Assembly: GCA_963788325.1 (NCBI GenBank) | Contig: CAWBGJ010000001.1 | Location: forward strand, 186,001 to 250,000 | Source of the DNA: Prado023 sp963788325 | GTDB taxonomy: Bacteria > Actinomycetota > Actinomycetes > S36-B12 > CAIYMF01 | Length of the DNA stretch: 64,000 bases | Direction of reading: 5' to 3' | Shown: piece by piece, positions 1 through 8,047 of the stretch | How positions within the stretch are numbered: position 1 is the first letter of the stretch | Layout: each line of letters starts with the position of its first letter | Translations under genes and position numbers: made by a program | Notes under the pieces: model-generated | What the model saw: only the letters and a program-made list of their open reading frames with translations | Told to the model about the DNA's origin: nothing | The model's database searches: none

Positions 1-119
1 TGCCCTCCTTCACGCTGCGCTGCTCCAACCGTGTACCAAGCCGCCCTGTGCCACGCCACCGCGCGCCACTGGCAGACCCACCGACCGGGCCTGTACCGAG
101 TGTGCCTCGTCGGCCACCC
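1..119. other. No gene recognised at left edge
   Basis: These bases lie downstream of the SIS-domain gene, which ends at 120. I see no convincing coding frame, RNA gene or clear terminator. It may be the intergenic tail before a gene outside the window. Confidence 0.5.
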
Positions 120-1169
120 TCAGAGCGTCCTGGTCTCCTTGGTCAATCCCCTCGGAGTGTCGGGGTCGTACCCGCGAGCCAGCGTCATCTCCAGCGCGAG
201 GTGCTGCAGTGCGATGATGTCCACCACCGGATGCAGCTCCTCGGCCAACGATCCGCAGCCCAGGTCGAAGGCCATCGTGCCCAGGTGCGTCGACTGCTTG
301 CCGCCGAAGACCGTCACGTCAGCGCCGCGGTCGGCCAGTCGATCGAGCACCGGACGCATCGCGTCGGCCCCCCGACCGTCCGGGACGATAGCCAGGACCG
401 GATGGTCGTGGTCGATCATCGCCAACGGCCCGTGCAGCAGGTCCGCCCCGGAGAAGGCGTGCGCCCCGACGTAGGAGGTCTCCATGAGCTTGAGGGCCGC
501 CTCGCGCGCCGTGGCGTAGGAGTAGCCACGGCCGGTGGTCACCAGCCGATCGGTGAACCGGTAGCGGGAGGCCAACTCCGCCACCTCGGCCCGCCGGGTG
601 ACCAGTGTCGCGGCCGCGTCGGGCACGGCATGCGCAGCGCCCCCGTCGCGGCCGAGCATGCCCTCGATGATCAGCCACAGCGAGAGCAGTTGCGCCGAGT
701 AGGACTTGGTCGCGGCGATGGCCAGCTCCGGGCCCGCGAGCACGTCGAAGTGGAACTCCGCCGCGCGGGCCAGCTCACTGCCCGGGCTGTTGGTCAGCGC
801 CAGCGTCGTCGCCCCGCCGGCGCGCGCGGTGGTCACCGTCTCGAGCAGGTCCGGCGAGGTCCCACTCTGGCTGACCGTGAGCAGGAGCACGTCGGAGAGC
901 TCCGGACGCGCCCCGTAGGCGGTGATCGTCGAGGGTGAGGCGAGCCCGGCCGGCAGGCCGAGGTACACCTCGATGAGGTACTTGGCGTAGAGCGCAGCAT
1001 GGTCGCTGGTCCCGCGGGCGGCCAGTAGCACGAAGCGCGGATCGCGCGCCATGATCGTCGTGGCCAGTTGCCGGACCGTCGCCATGGGACCGGGCTCGAG
1101 CAGTCGGGCCAGGGCCTCGGGCTGCTCGGCGATCTCGGCAGCCATCAGGGCGCCACGCTGGTCGGTCAT
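120..1169 (-). CDS. SIS-domain sugar-phosphate isomerase/deaminase
   Basis: This 349-residue protein has two tandem SIS (sugar isomerase) domains, like the isomerase half of glucosamine-6-phosphate synthase but without its glutamine amidotransferase half. The first domain shows ARGTSDHAALYAKYL near residue 50 and the phosphate-binding VSQSGTSPD near residue 100. The C-terminal tail DPDTPRGLTKE is characteristic of the GlmS/NagB-II group. Such stand-alone proteins are usually glucosamine-6-phosphate deaminases or amino-sugar isomerases; substrate here is inferred only. I chose the ATG at 1169 because GAGGTCC lies just upstream; an in-frame start 17 codons earlier adds unconserved sequence. A -10-like TAGAGT (1198-1203) sits about 29 nt upstream. 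It appears monocistronic. Confidence 0.85.
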   Translation of the reverse strand: MTDQRGALMAAEIAEQPEALARLLEPGPMATVRQLATTIMARDPRFVLLAARGTSDHAALYAKYLIEVYLGLPAGLASPSTITAYGARPELSDVLLLTVSQSGTSPDLLETVTTARAGGATTLALTNSPGSELARAAEFHFDVLAGPELAIAATKSYSAQLLSLWLIIEGMLGRDGGAAHAVPDAAATLVTRRAEVAELASRYRFTDRLVTTGRGYSYATAREAALKLMETSYVGAHAFSGADLLHGPLAMIDHDHPVLAIVPDGRGADAMRPVLDRLADRGADVTVFGGKQSTHLGTMAFDLGCGSLAEELHPVVDIIALQHLALEMTLARGYDPDTPRGLTKETRTL

Positions 1170-1289
1170 CGGACCTCGTTCGTTGGGGGTTGGCCCAACT
1201 CTATCGGTCACCACGGACACGGGGCTGCTCCCGGGAAACGGGCGCGGACCCGTGGCAGCGGGGTCCCGACTGCTGCCCCGGGTACCCGA

Positions 1290-1634
1290 TCAGGCGACCG
1301 GCGAGCGCAGGATGTTCACTCGCGACACGTCGCTGCGGGCGGGCGCCAGCGCAGGCGTGGAGGTGGCAGTCACCTTCGTGGCGCCCGCCCCCAAATAGTT
1401 GTCCAGCGGGGCCCGGCCGGTGACCTTTCCGGTGCTCGCGTCACCCACCACCTCCCATGCGGTCACCACGACGCGCCCCGCACAGCCAGCCTGGAAGTTG
1501 ATCCCGTCGATGTATCCACCGTTGACGAACCGGAAGGTCTGGGGGGTTCCTCTCGAGACGGCGGCCCGCGCAACTGCGGGCCATAGCCGGAACCTACGGC
1601 CGCTGGGCAGGGCGGCGCCCCCGGCGCGCACCAT
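1290..1634 (-). CDS. Hypothetical protein, possibly a broken gene
   Basis: I do not recognise this ORF. Its C-terminal two thirds (from about TPQTFRFVNGGYIDG onward, ending in ILRSPVA) looks protein-like and contains GINFQAGCAGRVVVTAWEVV. The first 30 residues are Arg/Ala-rich and resemble out-of-frame sequence, so either the start is wrong or a frameshift near 1540-1560 removed the true N-terminus. No signal peptide is visible in this frame. A 7-bp inverted repeat with a 6-nt loop (GGCCCGC/GCGGGCC, 1563-1582) lies inside the suspect N-terminal part and could be a terminator or hairpin. Function unknown. The surrounding 1170-1763 stretch otherwise holds nothing I can identify. Confidence 0.3.
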   Translation of the reverse strand: MVRAGGAALPSGRRFRLWPAVARAAVSRGTPQTFRFVNGGYIDGINFQAGCAGRVVVTAWEVVGDASTGKVTGRAPLDNYLGAGATKVTATSTPALAPARSDVSRVNILRSPVA

Positions 1635-1763
1635 GCCCCGGCTAAGGCCCCCACATGCCGATGCGGCGGCTCAGCCGCTCGCTGCGCGCCGAGGCGGCGG
1701 GTGATCTGGATGGGGCCAGGTTCCGTGCCCGATCCAGCAGGCAGGACGGCTCGGCGCTCCGGA

Positions 1764-2147
1764 TCAGAGCCGCGCGAGGAACGCGGAGCGGTCGACCACC
1801 GCCCGCACCACGTGGGCGGTGGCGATCACCACGGGCCCGTCCTGGCCCGCGAGCGCCGGGGCTGGGAGCTCGCGGGCCACGACCTCGAACCCCAGCCCGC
1901 GGTCCTGCTCCTCGACGTGCGTGACCTCGACGGCCACCAGCGCCCCCACTCCCGAGGCACGCCGATGGCGCATGGACACCTCCACCCCGACGCTGGTGCT
2001 TCCCGGGTCGACCAGGTCGATCGCGGCAACCACCGTGGCGGCCTCCAACCAGGCCAGGAGTCGCGGGGTAGCCAGGACGGGTACGTCCCCGCTGCCCAGG
2101 GCGATCGCAGTGTCGTCGTCGGTCACGGTGAAGCGCAGCTCGGTCAC
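1764..2147 (-). CDS. FlK-like hotdog-fold thioesterase
   Basis: This 127-residue protein matches the small hotdog-fold acyl-CoA thioesterases related to fluoroacetyl-CoA thioesterase FlK. Family-like segments include VPVLATPRLLAWLEAATVVA (about residues 22-42, the ATP...E helix) and TSVGVEVSMRHRRASGVG (about 51-68, with the conserved His). The length is typical. Fluoroacetyl-CoA is unlikely to be the real substrate; most relatives act on unknown short acyl-CoAs. The start is GTG with no ribosome binding site, but TACGCT lies 7 nt upstream, suggesting a leaderless transcript. It is separated from the pilT stop by 34 nt. Confidence 0.75.
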   Translation of the reverse strand: MTELRFTVTDDDTAIALGSGDVPVLATPRLLAWLEAATVVAAIDLVDPGSTSVGVEVSMRHRRASGVGALVAVEVTHVEEQDRGLGFEVVARELPAPALAGQDGPVVIATAHVVRAVVDRSAFLARL

Positions 2148-2154
2148 GCAGGAG

Positions 2155-2160
2155 AGCGTA
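2155..2160 (-). promoter_or_regulatory. Leaderless-type -10 box for thioesterase gene
   Basis: TACGCT on the minus strand is followed by 7 nt and the GTG start at 2147. This TAnnnT-N6/7-start arrangement marks leaderless transcripts in actinobacteria. No clear -35 is visible. Confidence 0.45.
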
Positions 2161-2181
2161 GTGCGCCGCCGAGTCCGCGGT

Positions 2182-3288
2182 TCAGGACACCAGGCCCAGC
2201 CGGCGCAGCTCGACCATCAGGTCATGGGGGTTGCTCGAGGCTGCGAGGGCTGCGTCGAGGCTGACGGTCCCGTCCCGGTACAGGCCGGTCAGGTGCTGGT
2301 CGAAGGTCTGCATGCCGTAGTACCCGCCCTCGGCAACCAGGGTCCCGAGCATCGAGGTCTTGGCGGGGTCGGCGATCGCGTCGGCCACCCGGCCGGTGTT
2401 GACGCACACCTCCATGACGACCGCGCGACCGCGGCCGTCGGCACGCAGCACCAATCGCTGGCACAGGATCCCGCGCAGGGCACCGGCCAGCGAGAAGCGC
2501 ACCTGCTGCTGCTCGTGCGGGGGGAAGAAGTCGATGATGCGCGCCACCGTCTCCTGGGCGTCCACGGTGTGCAGCGTGGACATCACCAGGTGCCCGGTCT
2601 CCGCGGCGGTGATTGCGGCCTTGACCGTCTCGAGGTCGCGCATCTCACCGACCATGATCACGTCGGGGTCCTGACGCATCGCCCCGCGCATCGCCGTGGC
2701 GAAGTCGTCGGTGTCGACGTGCACCTCGCGCTGGCTGATCATCCCGAGCTTGTCGAAGTGCACGATCTCGATCGGGTCCTCGATCGTGACGATGTTGACC
2801 TCGCGGTTGCGGTTGACATGGTCGATCATCCCCGCGAGCGTCGTGGACTTGCCCGAGCCGGTCGGGCCGGTGACCAGGACCAGTCCGCGGGGCTCGGTGG
2901 CCAGCGCGGAGACCACCGCCGGCAGGCCGAGCTTCTCCAAGGGCTCGGCACCGATCGCGACCCTGCGGAACACCATGCCCGCCGAGCCACGTTGGCGGAA
3001 CGCATTGACCCGGAACCGCCCGAGGCCCTCGATGGCGTAGGCGAAGTCAGCCTCACAGGTGCGCTCGAAGAACTCCACGAGATCCGAGCGCAGCACCTGG
3101 CGCACCATGTGCTCGGTGTCGTGCGCGCTGAGTTCGGGGGCCTGGAGCTTGCGCAGGCGACCATCGATACGTACGCGCGGGGGCGAGCCGACCTTGATGT
3201 GCAGGTCCGAGCCCCCCGACTCGACCAGTGCGCGCAGGTACGGCTCTACCGACCGCGCAGCTGGGGTGCTGCTCGATCGTTCCGGCAT
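2182..3288 (-). CDS. pilT: PilT-type pilus retraction ATPase
   Basis: This protein, about 368 residues, is a PilT/GspE-superfamily ATPase that powers type IV pilus retraction from the cytoplasmic face of the membrane. Visible are the N-terminal PAS-like region with SDLHIKVGSPP (27-36), the Walker A GPTGSGKSTT (141-150), the Walker B region with DVIMVGEMRD, the His box LVMSTLHT and the PilT-type C-terminus FFPPHEQQQVR. The AIRNLIRE-like retraction motif is not obvious. No pilin or pilus assembly gene lies nearby, so its partners must be elsewhere. I start at the ATG encoding MPERSSS. Longer in-frame starts exist, including a GTG 12 codons upstream, but they add low-complexity sequence. No strong ribosome binding site is seen, so the start is uncertain. 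Confidence 0.85.
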   Translation of the reverse strand: MPERSSSTPAARSVEPYLRALVESGGSDLHIKVGSPPRVRIDGRLRKLQAPELSAHDTEHMVRQVLRSDLVEFFERTCEADFAYAIEGLGRFRVNAFRQRGSAGMVFRRVAIGAEPLEKLGLPAVVSALATEPRGLVLVTGPTGSGKSTTLAGMIDHVNRNREVNIVTIEDPIEIVHFDKLGMISQREVHVDTDDFATAMRGAMRQDPDVIMVGEMRDLETVKAAITAAETGHLVMSTLHTVDAQETVARIIDFFPPHEQQQVRFSLAGALRGILCQRLVLRADGRGRAVVMEVCVNTGRVADAIADPAKTSMLGTLVAEGGYYGMQTFDQHLTGLYRDGTVSLDAALAASSNPHDLMVELRRLGLVS

Positions 3289-3493
3289 CCCGAACGACAC
3301 CGAACCCACGGATGTAAGGCTCACCCCCGTCACTTCGACCCCCGCAGGGCAGCTCTTGACGGTTACCCCGATCGGAGCAGTCCCGTGCGGGGTAGGACAT
3401 GCCACGAGGAGGGACCGGCAGGTCCCTCCTCGGCGCGGGCAGCAGCGTGCGCGTGCCCTGGTACTGCCGTGCTGTGCAGCTGTGCGGCGGTGA

Positions 3494-3568
3494 TCAGGCG
3501 TTCGGACGACGGCCGTGGTTGGCCCCGTTGCCCTTGCGTGAACGGCGCTTGCGGGCACGCTTGCTCAT
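3494..3568 (-). CDS. Tiny 50S ribosomal protein bL37
   Basis: This 24-codon gene encodes MSKRARKRRSRKGNGANHGRRPNA. It matches, by recollection of the family, the actinobacterial 50S protein bL37 first seen in mycobacterial ribosome structures. The family pattern is a basic N-terminal half followed by (A)ANHGKRPN(A/S), and the length of 24 residues is exact. A strong GGAGGAG lies 7 nt upstream of the ATG. It stands alone between pilT and a DUF6918 gene, with 205 nt to the pilT start. It is short enough to be missed by most gene callers. The overlapping longer frames look like shadows. Confidence 0.85.
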   Translation of the reverse strand: MSKRARKRRSRKGNGANHGRRPNA

Positions 3569-3681
3569 GGAAGACTCCTCCGGTCCGGGAAGTGCCCATG
3601 GTCGCACAAGGGCGATGGGCCCGCGAAATCCCGTCCGTGCATCGTGCCGGTTCGCCCGCTGCCAGGGCAGGCCGCAGGGGC

Positions 3682-4137
3682 CTAGAGCGCTGCTGTGTGA
3701 TCCGGGGTGTGCGCGTCGATCAGCGCCGCGATCCCGGGCGCTGCGGCCTCCACGTAGCCCAGAGCCGTCCCGCGCACGCCCTGGTAGGCCCGCCGTACGG
3801 TCGTCTGGCTGGTCCGCGCGGCGCGCTCGTCGGTGATCGACAGCAGCGCGTGGGCCATGGAGCGACGGTCCTCGACCAGGATGTCGGCCAGAGGCCGACC
3901 GGTCGCCAGGCTGCGCTGGTAGAACGGATCCAACCGGTCGGCGAACGAGTCCAAGAGGCCATCGACCGAGGTCGCCACCATGCCCGGGCGGACGCCCGTG
4001 AGCACCTTGTAGGCCGAGCGGATGGCCAGCCCGGAGAGCCCCGAGGTCCGGGCCACCTCCCGATCGACGAGCGTGCAGGCGTCGCTGACCACGGCGGGAC
4101 GCACGTCGGGCGGGGTCAGGTACGAGGCGAGGTCCAC
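3682..4137 (-). CDS. DUF6918 family protein
   Basis: This 151-residue protein resembles the actinobacterial DUF6918 family. The recognisable part is DVRPAVVSDACTLVDREVA followed by SGLSGLAIRSAYKVLTGVRPG and VDGLLDSFADRLDPFYQ. It is soluble, mostly helical by composition, and has no signal peptide. Its function is unknown. I start at the GTG at 4137 (V-DLASYL) because residues upstream of it in frame are Arg/Pro-rich and unlike the family. CAGGAT lies 6 nt upstream, a near match to the leaderless -10 pattern. It follows rsrA by 49 nt on the same strand and could be a third member of that operon. Confidence 0.65.
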   Translation of the reverse strand: MDLASYLTPPDVRPAVVSDACTLVDREVARTSGLSGLAIRSAYKVLTGVRPGMVATSVDGLLDSFADRLDPFYQRSLATGRPLADILVEDRRSMAHALLSITDERAARTSQTTVRRAYQGVRGTALGYVEAAAPGIAALIDAHTPDHTAAL

Positions 4138-4186
4138 CCGCTCATCCTGCCGGTCGCAGGCGTCTGCGCGCGAGGGAAACGCCGGG

Positions 4187-4456
4187 TCAGTCGGCGGTCT
4201 GGATCTGCACCCGGACGCTGACGATCTCCGCGAGCAGCCGGGCGCGCAGCTGGGCGGGAGCGGCCTGGCAGCAGGACCGGGCAACCACTGCCTTGACGAT
4301 GCGCTCCACGTCGAACTCCGCCAGGCAGGGCCCGCACTCCTGCAGGTGGGCAGCGATCCGGGCGTGGTCGGGAGGGCCGATCTCCCCGTCGAGGAACTCG
4401 TAGAGGTGATCCAGGGCCTCGCCGCAGTCGAGCTCGTGGGGGTTGCCGCAACTCAT
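4187..4456 (-). CDS. rsrA: Zinc anti-sigma factor RsrA (redox sensor)
   Basis: This 89-residue protein is the mycothiol-system anti-sigma factor that binds SigR under reducing conditions and releases it when its cysteines form a disulfide. The ZAS signature is intact: Cys11, His37, Cys41 and Cys44 fall at the numbers known for Streptomyces coelicolor RsrA, with HLQECGPC at 37-44. Two further cysteines (62-63) resemble the C61/C62 pair of that protein. The ATG overlaps the sigR TGA by 4 nt (ATGA), so the two are translationally coupled. Confidence 0.93.
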   Translation of the reverse strand: MSCGNPHELDCGEALDHLYEFLDGEIGPPDHARIAAHLQECGPCLAEFDVERIVKAVVARSCCQAAPAQLRARLLAEIVSVRVQIQTAD

Positions 4457-5065
4457 GAGCCCACCTCCCCCGGCGCCACGCGGATGAGGCCACGCTCGAC
4501 GGCGTAGTCGGAGAGCTGGGCCCGCAGGAGCTTGCGCCCGCGGTGCAGGCGCGACATCACGGTGCCCACCGGGGTACCCATGATCGCCGCGATCTCCTTG
4601 TAGGCGAAGCCCTCCACATCGGCGTAGTAGACAGCCATCCGGAACTCCTCGGGCAGGGCCGCCAGAGCAGACGTGACGTCGGTGTCGGGCAGCCGATCGA
4701 GGGCCTCGGCCTCCGCGGAGCGCAACCCGCCGGGCAGGTGGCCCTCGGCCCGGGCCATCTGCCAGTCCTCGACCTCGTCGGTGCGCGGCTCGCTTCGGCT
4801 CACGCTGCTTCTTGCGATACGTGTTGATGAACGTGTTGTTCAGGATGCGGTACAGCCAGGCCCGCAGGTTGGTCCCGTCGGTGTACTGGTGGAACGAGGC
4901 GAACGCCTTGAGGAACGTCTCCTGGACCAGGTCCTCAGCCTCTGAGGGATTGCGCGTGAGCTTCAGTGCCGCGTTGTACAGCGCGTCGAGGTGCGGGAGG
5001 GCGTCGCGCTCGAATCGCGCCGAGCGCGCTGCGTCGCTCTCGGGCGGCGGATCGGACACGGTCAT
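4453..5065 (-). CDS. sigR: RNA polymerase sigma factor SigR (one frameshift)
   Basis: This is an ECF sigma factor controlling disulfide-stress and mycothiol genes. Region 2 is intact: ALKLTRNPSEAEDLVQETF, then NLRAWLYRILNNTFINTYRKK. Region 4 is intact in another frame: LPEEFRMAVYYADVEGFAYK and GTPVGTVMSRLHRGR. The two halves meet at about 4794-4795, where dropping one base gives KKQREPSEPRTDEVEDWQ, the expected SigR linker. The length of 613 nt equals 204 codons plus one extra base, so a single insertion explains it. The neighbouring anti-sigma factor and autoregulatory promoter are intact, so I read this as a sequencing error. The ATG at 5065 gives MTVSDPP; an in-frame ATG 24 codons upstream is less family-like. 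Confidence 0.9.
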
Positions 5066-5163
5066 GGCACCCGAGCCTAGCGCCTGCCCGGTGGCGGCCC
5101 CGCGGATCCGGGGTTCGTCGCGTACATGCACCAGCACTGGACCCTCCTGTCGTTGCCTGCCTC

Positions 5164-5189
5164 AACGCGGCCCCGCGTACCGGCATTCC
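5164..5189 (-). promoter_or_regulatory. SigR-dependent autoregulatory promoter
   Basis: On the minus strand GGAAT (5185-5189) is followed by exactly 18 nt and then GTT (5164-5166). That is the full SigR/SigH-class consensus GGAAT-N18-GTT. It lies about 100 nt upstream of the sigR ATG and points into sigR-rsrA. This implies the positive feedback known for this regulon. Confidence 0.8.
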
Positions 5190-5231
5190 CGCGCCGGGGC
5201 GAGCCCTGTGCCCGAGCTGCCGGCGCCGTCC

Positions 5232-5237
5232 TACGCT
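5232..5237 (+). promoter_or_regulatory. Leaderless-type -10 box for MFS gene
   Basis: TACGCT is followed by 6 nt and the GTG at 5244. There is no ribosome binding site. This supports 5244, rather than the ATG at 5256, as the start. Confidence 0.5.
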
Positions 5238-5243
5238 GACGCC

Positions 5244-6579
5244 GTGAGCGACGTGATGCCGGACCCCCAGCGCGGCCGTGGCTCCCGGCCCTGGCTGACC
5301 CGCAACGTCAAGGTGCTCTCCGCGGTATCCCTGGCCCAGGATGCGGCCAGCGAATTGATGTACCCGCTGCTGCCCATCCTGCTGACCACCGTGATGGGGG
5401 CTCCGGCGGCGGTGGTCGGCCTCGTGGAGGGGGTCGCCGAGGGCGTGGCCGCAGCGATGAAGTACCTGGCTGGGCGCTGGTCGGACCGGTTCGGACGCAA
5501 GCCCGCCGTGGCCACGGGCTACGGCCTGGCCGCCGTGGGCAAGGTCGATCATCGCCGCGGCCAGCATCTCGGCCGTTCGTGCTCGTCGGCCGGGTCGTCG
5601 ACCGCATCGGCAAGGGCATCCGCAGCGCCCCGCGCGATGCCCTGCTCGCCGACGGCGTGACCCCGGCCGACCTGGGCAAGGTGTTCGGGTTCCACCGCGC
5701 AGCCGACACCCTCGGGGCCGTGATCGGGCCACTGATCGGGCTGGTCATCCTCACGGCGACCGGCAACAACATCGGCCTGGCGCTGTGGATCGCGGTCATC
5801 CCCGCCCTGATCAGCGTGGCGCTGGTCAGCCTCACCCGCGAGTCCCGGGCCAAGACCCGCACGCGCCCCACCCCACGCGCCCGCCCGGGGCAGCTGCCGG
5901 CGGGCCGCCTGAGGCGCACGCCGATCCCAGCCCGGTGGGCACCCCCGCTCCCCCCGTCGTGGCGAGCCCGGCCCGGGCACCGCTGCCCGGCCGGGTGCGC
6001 GCCCTGGCCACGGTCCTGGGCGTGTTCGCCCTGGTGAACTTCCCGGATGCGCTGATCCTGCTGCGGGTCAGCGAGCTCGGGTACTCCGCGGCGCAGGTGA
6101 CCGGCGCCTACGCCCTGTTCAACCTGGCCAACGCGGCCATCGCCTATCCGGCCGGCGCGCTGAGCGACCGCTGGCCACGGTCGCGGGTCTATGCGATGGG
6201 CCTGTCCTGTTTCGCGGTCGGCTACCTGGGCCTCGGGCTGGTGGACGGCGGCTGGCAGGTCGCGGCACTTCTGGTCGTGTACGGCGGATTCGCGGGGATC
6301 ACAGACGGGGTGGGCAAGGCGTGGATCAGCGCGTTGGCCCCGCCCGAGGTCCGCGGCCACGCCCAGGGCCTGTTCCAGGGCCTCGGCGGTGCCGGGATCC
6401 TCTTCGCGGGCCTGTGGGCCGGTCTCGCGTGGACGGCGGGGCCGGGCAACGGAGTGTTGCCGCTGCTGATCTCCGGCAGCATCGCCGCGGCGAGCGCCCT
6501 GGGCCTGTGGGTGCTCGGCGGCCGGCTGGACGCCCCGCCGGCGCGCCACGACGCCGCCGGAGTCAGCCCCGCCGGATGA
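5244..6579 (+). CDS. MFS transporter (three frame disruptions)
   Basis: This is a 12-helix major facilitator. The N-terminal half carries LAGRWSDRFGRKP (loop 2-3 signature) and the family-typical VDRIGKGIRSAPRDALLAD. The C-terminal half carries YPAGALSDRWPRSRVYAMG. The substrate is unknown; the GIRSAPRDALLAD form is typical of a poorly characterised MFS clade. The reading frame breaks at about 5545 (one extra base), 5575-5578 (one extra base) and within the inter-domain loop between about 5880 and 5940 (one missing base). Restored, the protein is about 444 residues, normal for MFS. It diverges from sigR, and its last 17 nt overlap the 3' end of rsmB convergently. Confidence 0.8.
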
Positions 6580-8047
6580 GGGCGGCGAACATCCCGTCCG
6601 TGTCATGCTCCGCGGGCCACAGCCGCAGGAACGGCCCCGACAGGGCCCGGGGCGGCAGCGTCAGGCCGGGCACGTCCCACAGCGGCACGACCGTCCCCCC
6701 GCAACGTCCTGCGGTGGCCACCACTGCGTCGGTCTCGGCCAGGTGCGGCGAGCAGGTCACGTAGAGCACCAGCCCCCCGGGCCGCAGCACCGACAGTGCA
6801 CGGGCCAACAGCCGGCGCTGCAGGTCGGTCAGCTCGGCCAGGTCCGCGGGGCTGCGCCGCCAGCGCGACTCGGGCCGCCGGCGCAGCGCACCGAGACCGG
6901 TGCAGGGCGCGTCGAGCAGCACACGGTCATATCCGGTGCCGATCTCGTCGCGGGTCGCATCCGCCACCCGGACCTCGTGCCGGCCACGGATGGGGCGCAA
7001 CGAGGCCCGAACCAGGTCCGCTCGGTGCGGATGCAGCTCGACGGCGGTCAGGCTGCCCCCCCGGGCCGCCACCTGGCCGGCGAGCAGTGCGGCCTTGCCC
7101 CCCGGGCCCGCGCACATGTCCAGCCAGCGCGTGTCCGACCCCTCGATGTGCGCGTCGGCCAGAAGCAGCGCCACGACCTGGCTGCCCTCGTCCTGCACGC
7201 CGGCCGCCCCGGTGGCCACCTCCGGGATCGAACCCGGGTTGACTGCCGAGACGCGGACGGCCATCCGGGACAGGTCACCCGGCTGGCTGGTCACGCCGGC
7301 CACGTGCAGCCTGTCGAGCAACTCGCTGCGCTCCAGCGTGCGCGCCACGAGGGTCACGGCAGCTGAGGCGTTGTCCGCCTCGAGCTCGCGGGCGGTGTCG
7401 GCCCAGGTGCGTCCCGGGTCCGTTGCTGCCAGGGCATCGTGCAGGGCGCTGACGATCCACGCCGGATGCGAGTGGGCCACCGACAGGTGCCCGACGGGGT
7501 CGTGGTCCAGCGCGGGGACCACACCGCGGGCCACCAGGTCCTCGAGCCACTGCCCCGCTAATCCGCCGCGCGCCACCCTGCGCAGCACTGCGTTGGCCAG
7601 TCCGGCCGCCCCCTGGTTGAGCACAGCGCGCACCAGCTCGACGGTCTCGCCGACGGCTGCGTGGTCACCGACCCGCATCTCGTGAAGCTGGTGGACGCCC
7701 AGGCGCAGCGCGTTGAGCAGCTCGGGCTGCAGGCTGTCCAGGCCCCGGTCGACGCACTGGGCCAGGATCACGTCGTGCCGGCCGCGCCAGCGCAACGTGC
7801 CGTAGCCCAGCTCGGTGGCGAACCCGGCATCCCGGCCGCTGAGCCGGTGATGGGCCAGGATGCGCGGCCAGGCGATGTTGGCGTAGGCGCCGTCGAGCTC
7901 GACGTCGCGCAGCAGGTCCAGGGCGGCCAGCCTGCTGCGGTCCAGCTTGGCCGCGGGGCGGGGCGGCTTCGAGCCCCCGGCAAGGGGACCGGATCCCGAC
8001 GTCCCGGCGCCATGCCCCGGACGCGTGGGCGGGTGGGATTCAGCCAC
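6563..8047 (-). CDS. rsmB: 16S rRNA m5C967 methyltransferase RsmB
   Basis: This 494-residue enzyme methylates cytosine 967 of 16S rRNA. An N-terminal low-complexity stretch (1-33) precedes a NusB-like RNA-binding domain (about 35-170), then the SAM-dependent methyltransferase domain. The domain shows DMCAGPGGKAALLA (motif I), LLDAPCTGLGALRRRPE (motif IV Pro-Cys) and YVTCSPHLAET (motif VI, catalytic Cys). The GTG at 8047 overlaps the fmt stop by 8 nt, so it is coupled to def-fmt. All three gene products act on initiation or ribosome maturation. Confidence 0.92.
   Translation of the reverse strand: MAESHPPTRPGHGAGTSGSGPLAGGSKPPRPAAKLDRSRLAALDLLRDVELDGAYANIAWPRILAHHRLSGRDAGFATELGYGTLRWRGRHDVILAQCVDRGLDSLQPELLNALRLGVHQLHEMRVGDHAAVGETVELVRAVLNQGAAGLANAVLRRVARGGLAGQWLEDLVARGVVPALDHDPVGHLSVAHSHPAWIVSALHDALAATDPGRTWADTARELEADNASAAVTLVARTLERSELLDRLHVAGVTSQPGDLSRMAVRVSAVNPGSIPEVATGAAGVQDEGSQVVALLLADAHIEGSDTRWLDMCAGPGGKAALLAGQVAARGGSLTAVELHPHRADLVRASLRPIRGRHEVRVADATRDEIGTGYDRVLLDAPCTGLGALRRRPESRWRRSPADLAELTDLQRRLLARALSVLRPGGLVLYVTCSPHLAETDAVVATAGRCGGTVVPLWDVPGLTLPPRALSGPFLRLWPAEHDTDGMFAALIRRG

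Noticed and set aside
48..4221. Long plus-strand ORFs opposite the SIS, pilT and DUF6918 genes
   Set aside because: They are high-GC antisense shadows: rich in Arg, His and Gly, with no domain, opposite well-recognised genes. The same holds for similar long ORFs opposite metK, carB, pyrC, gltB and pyk.
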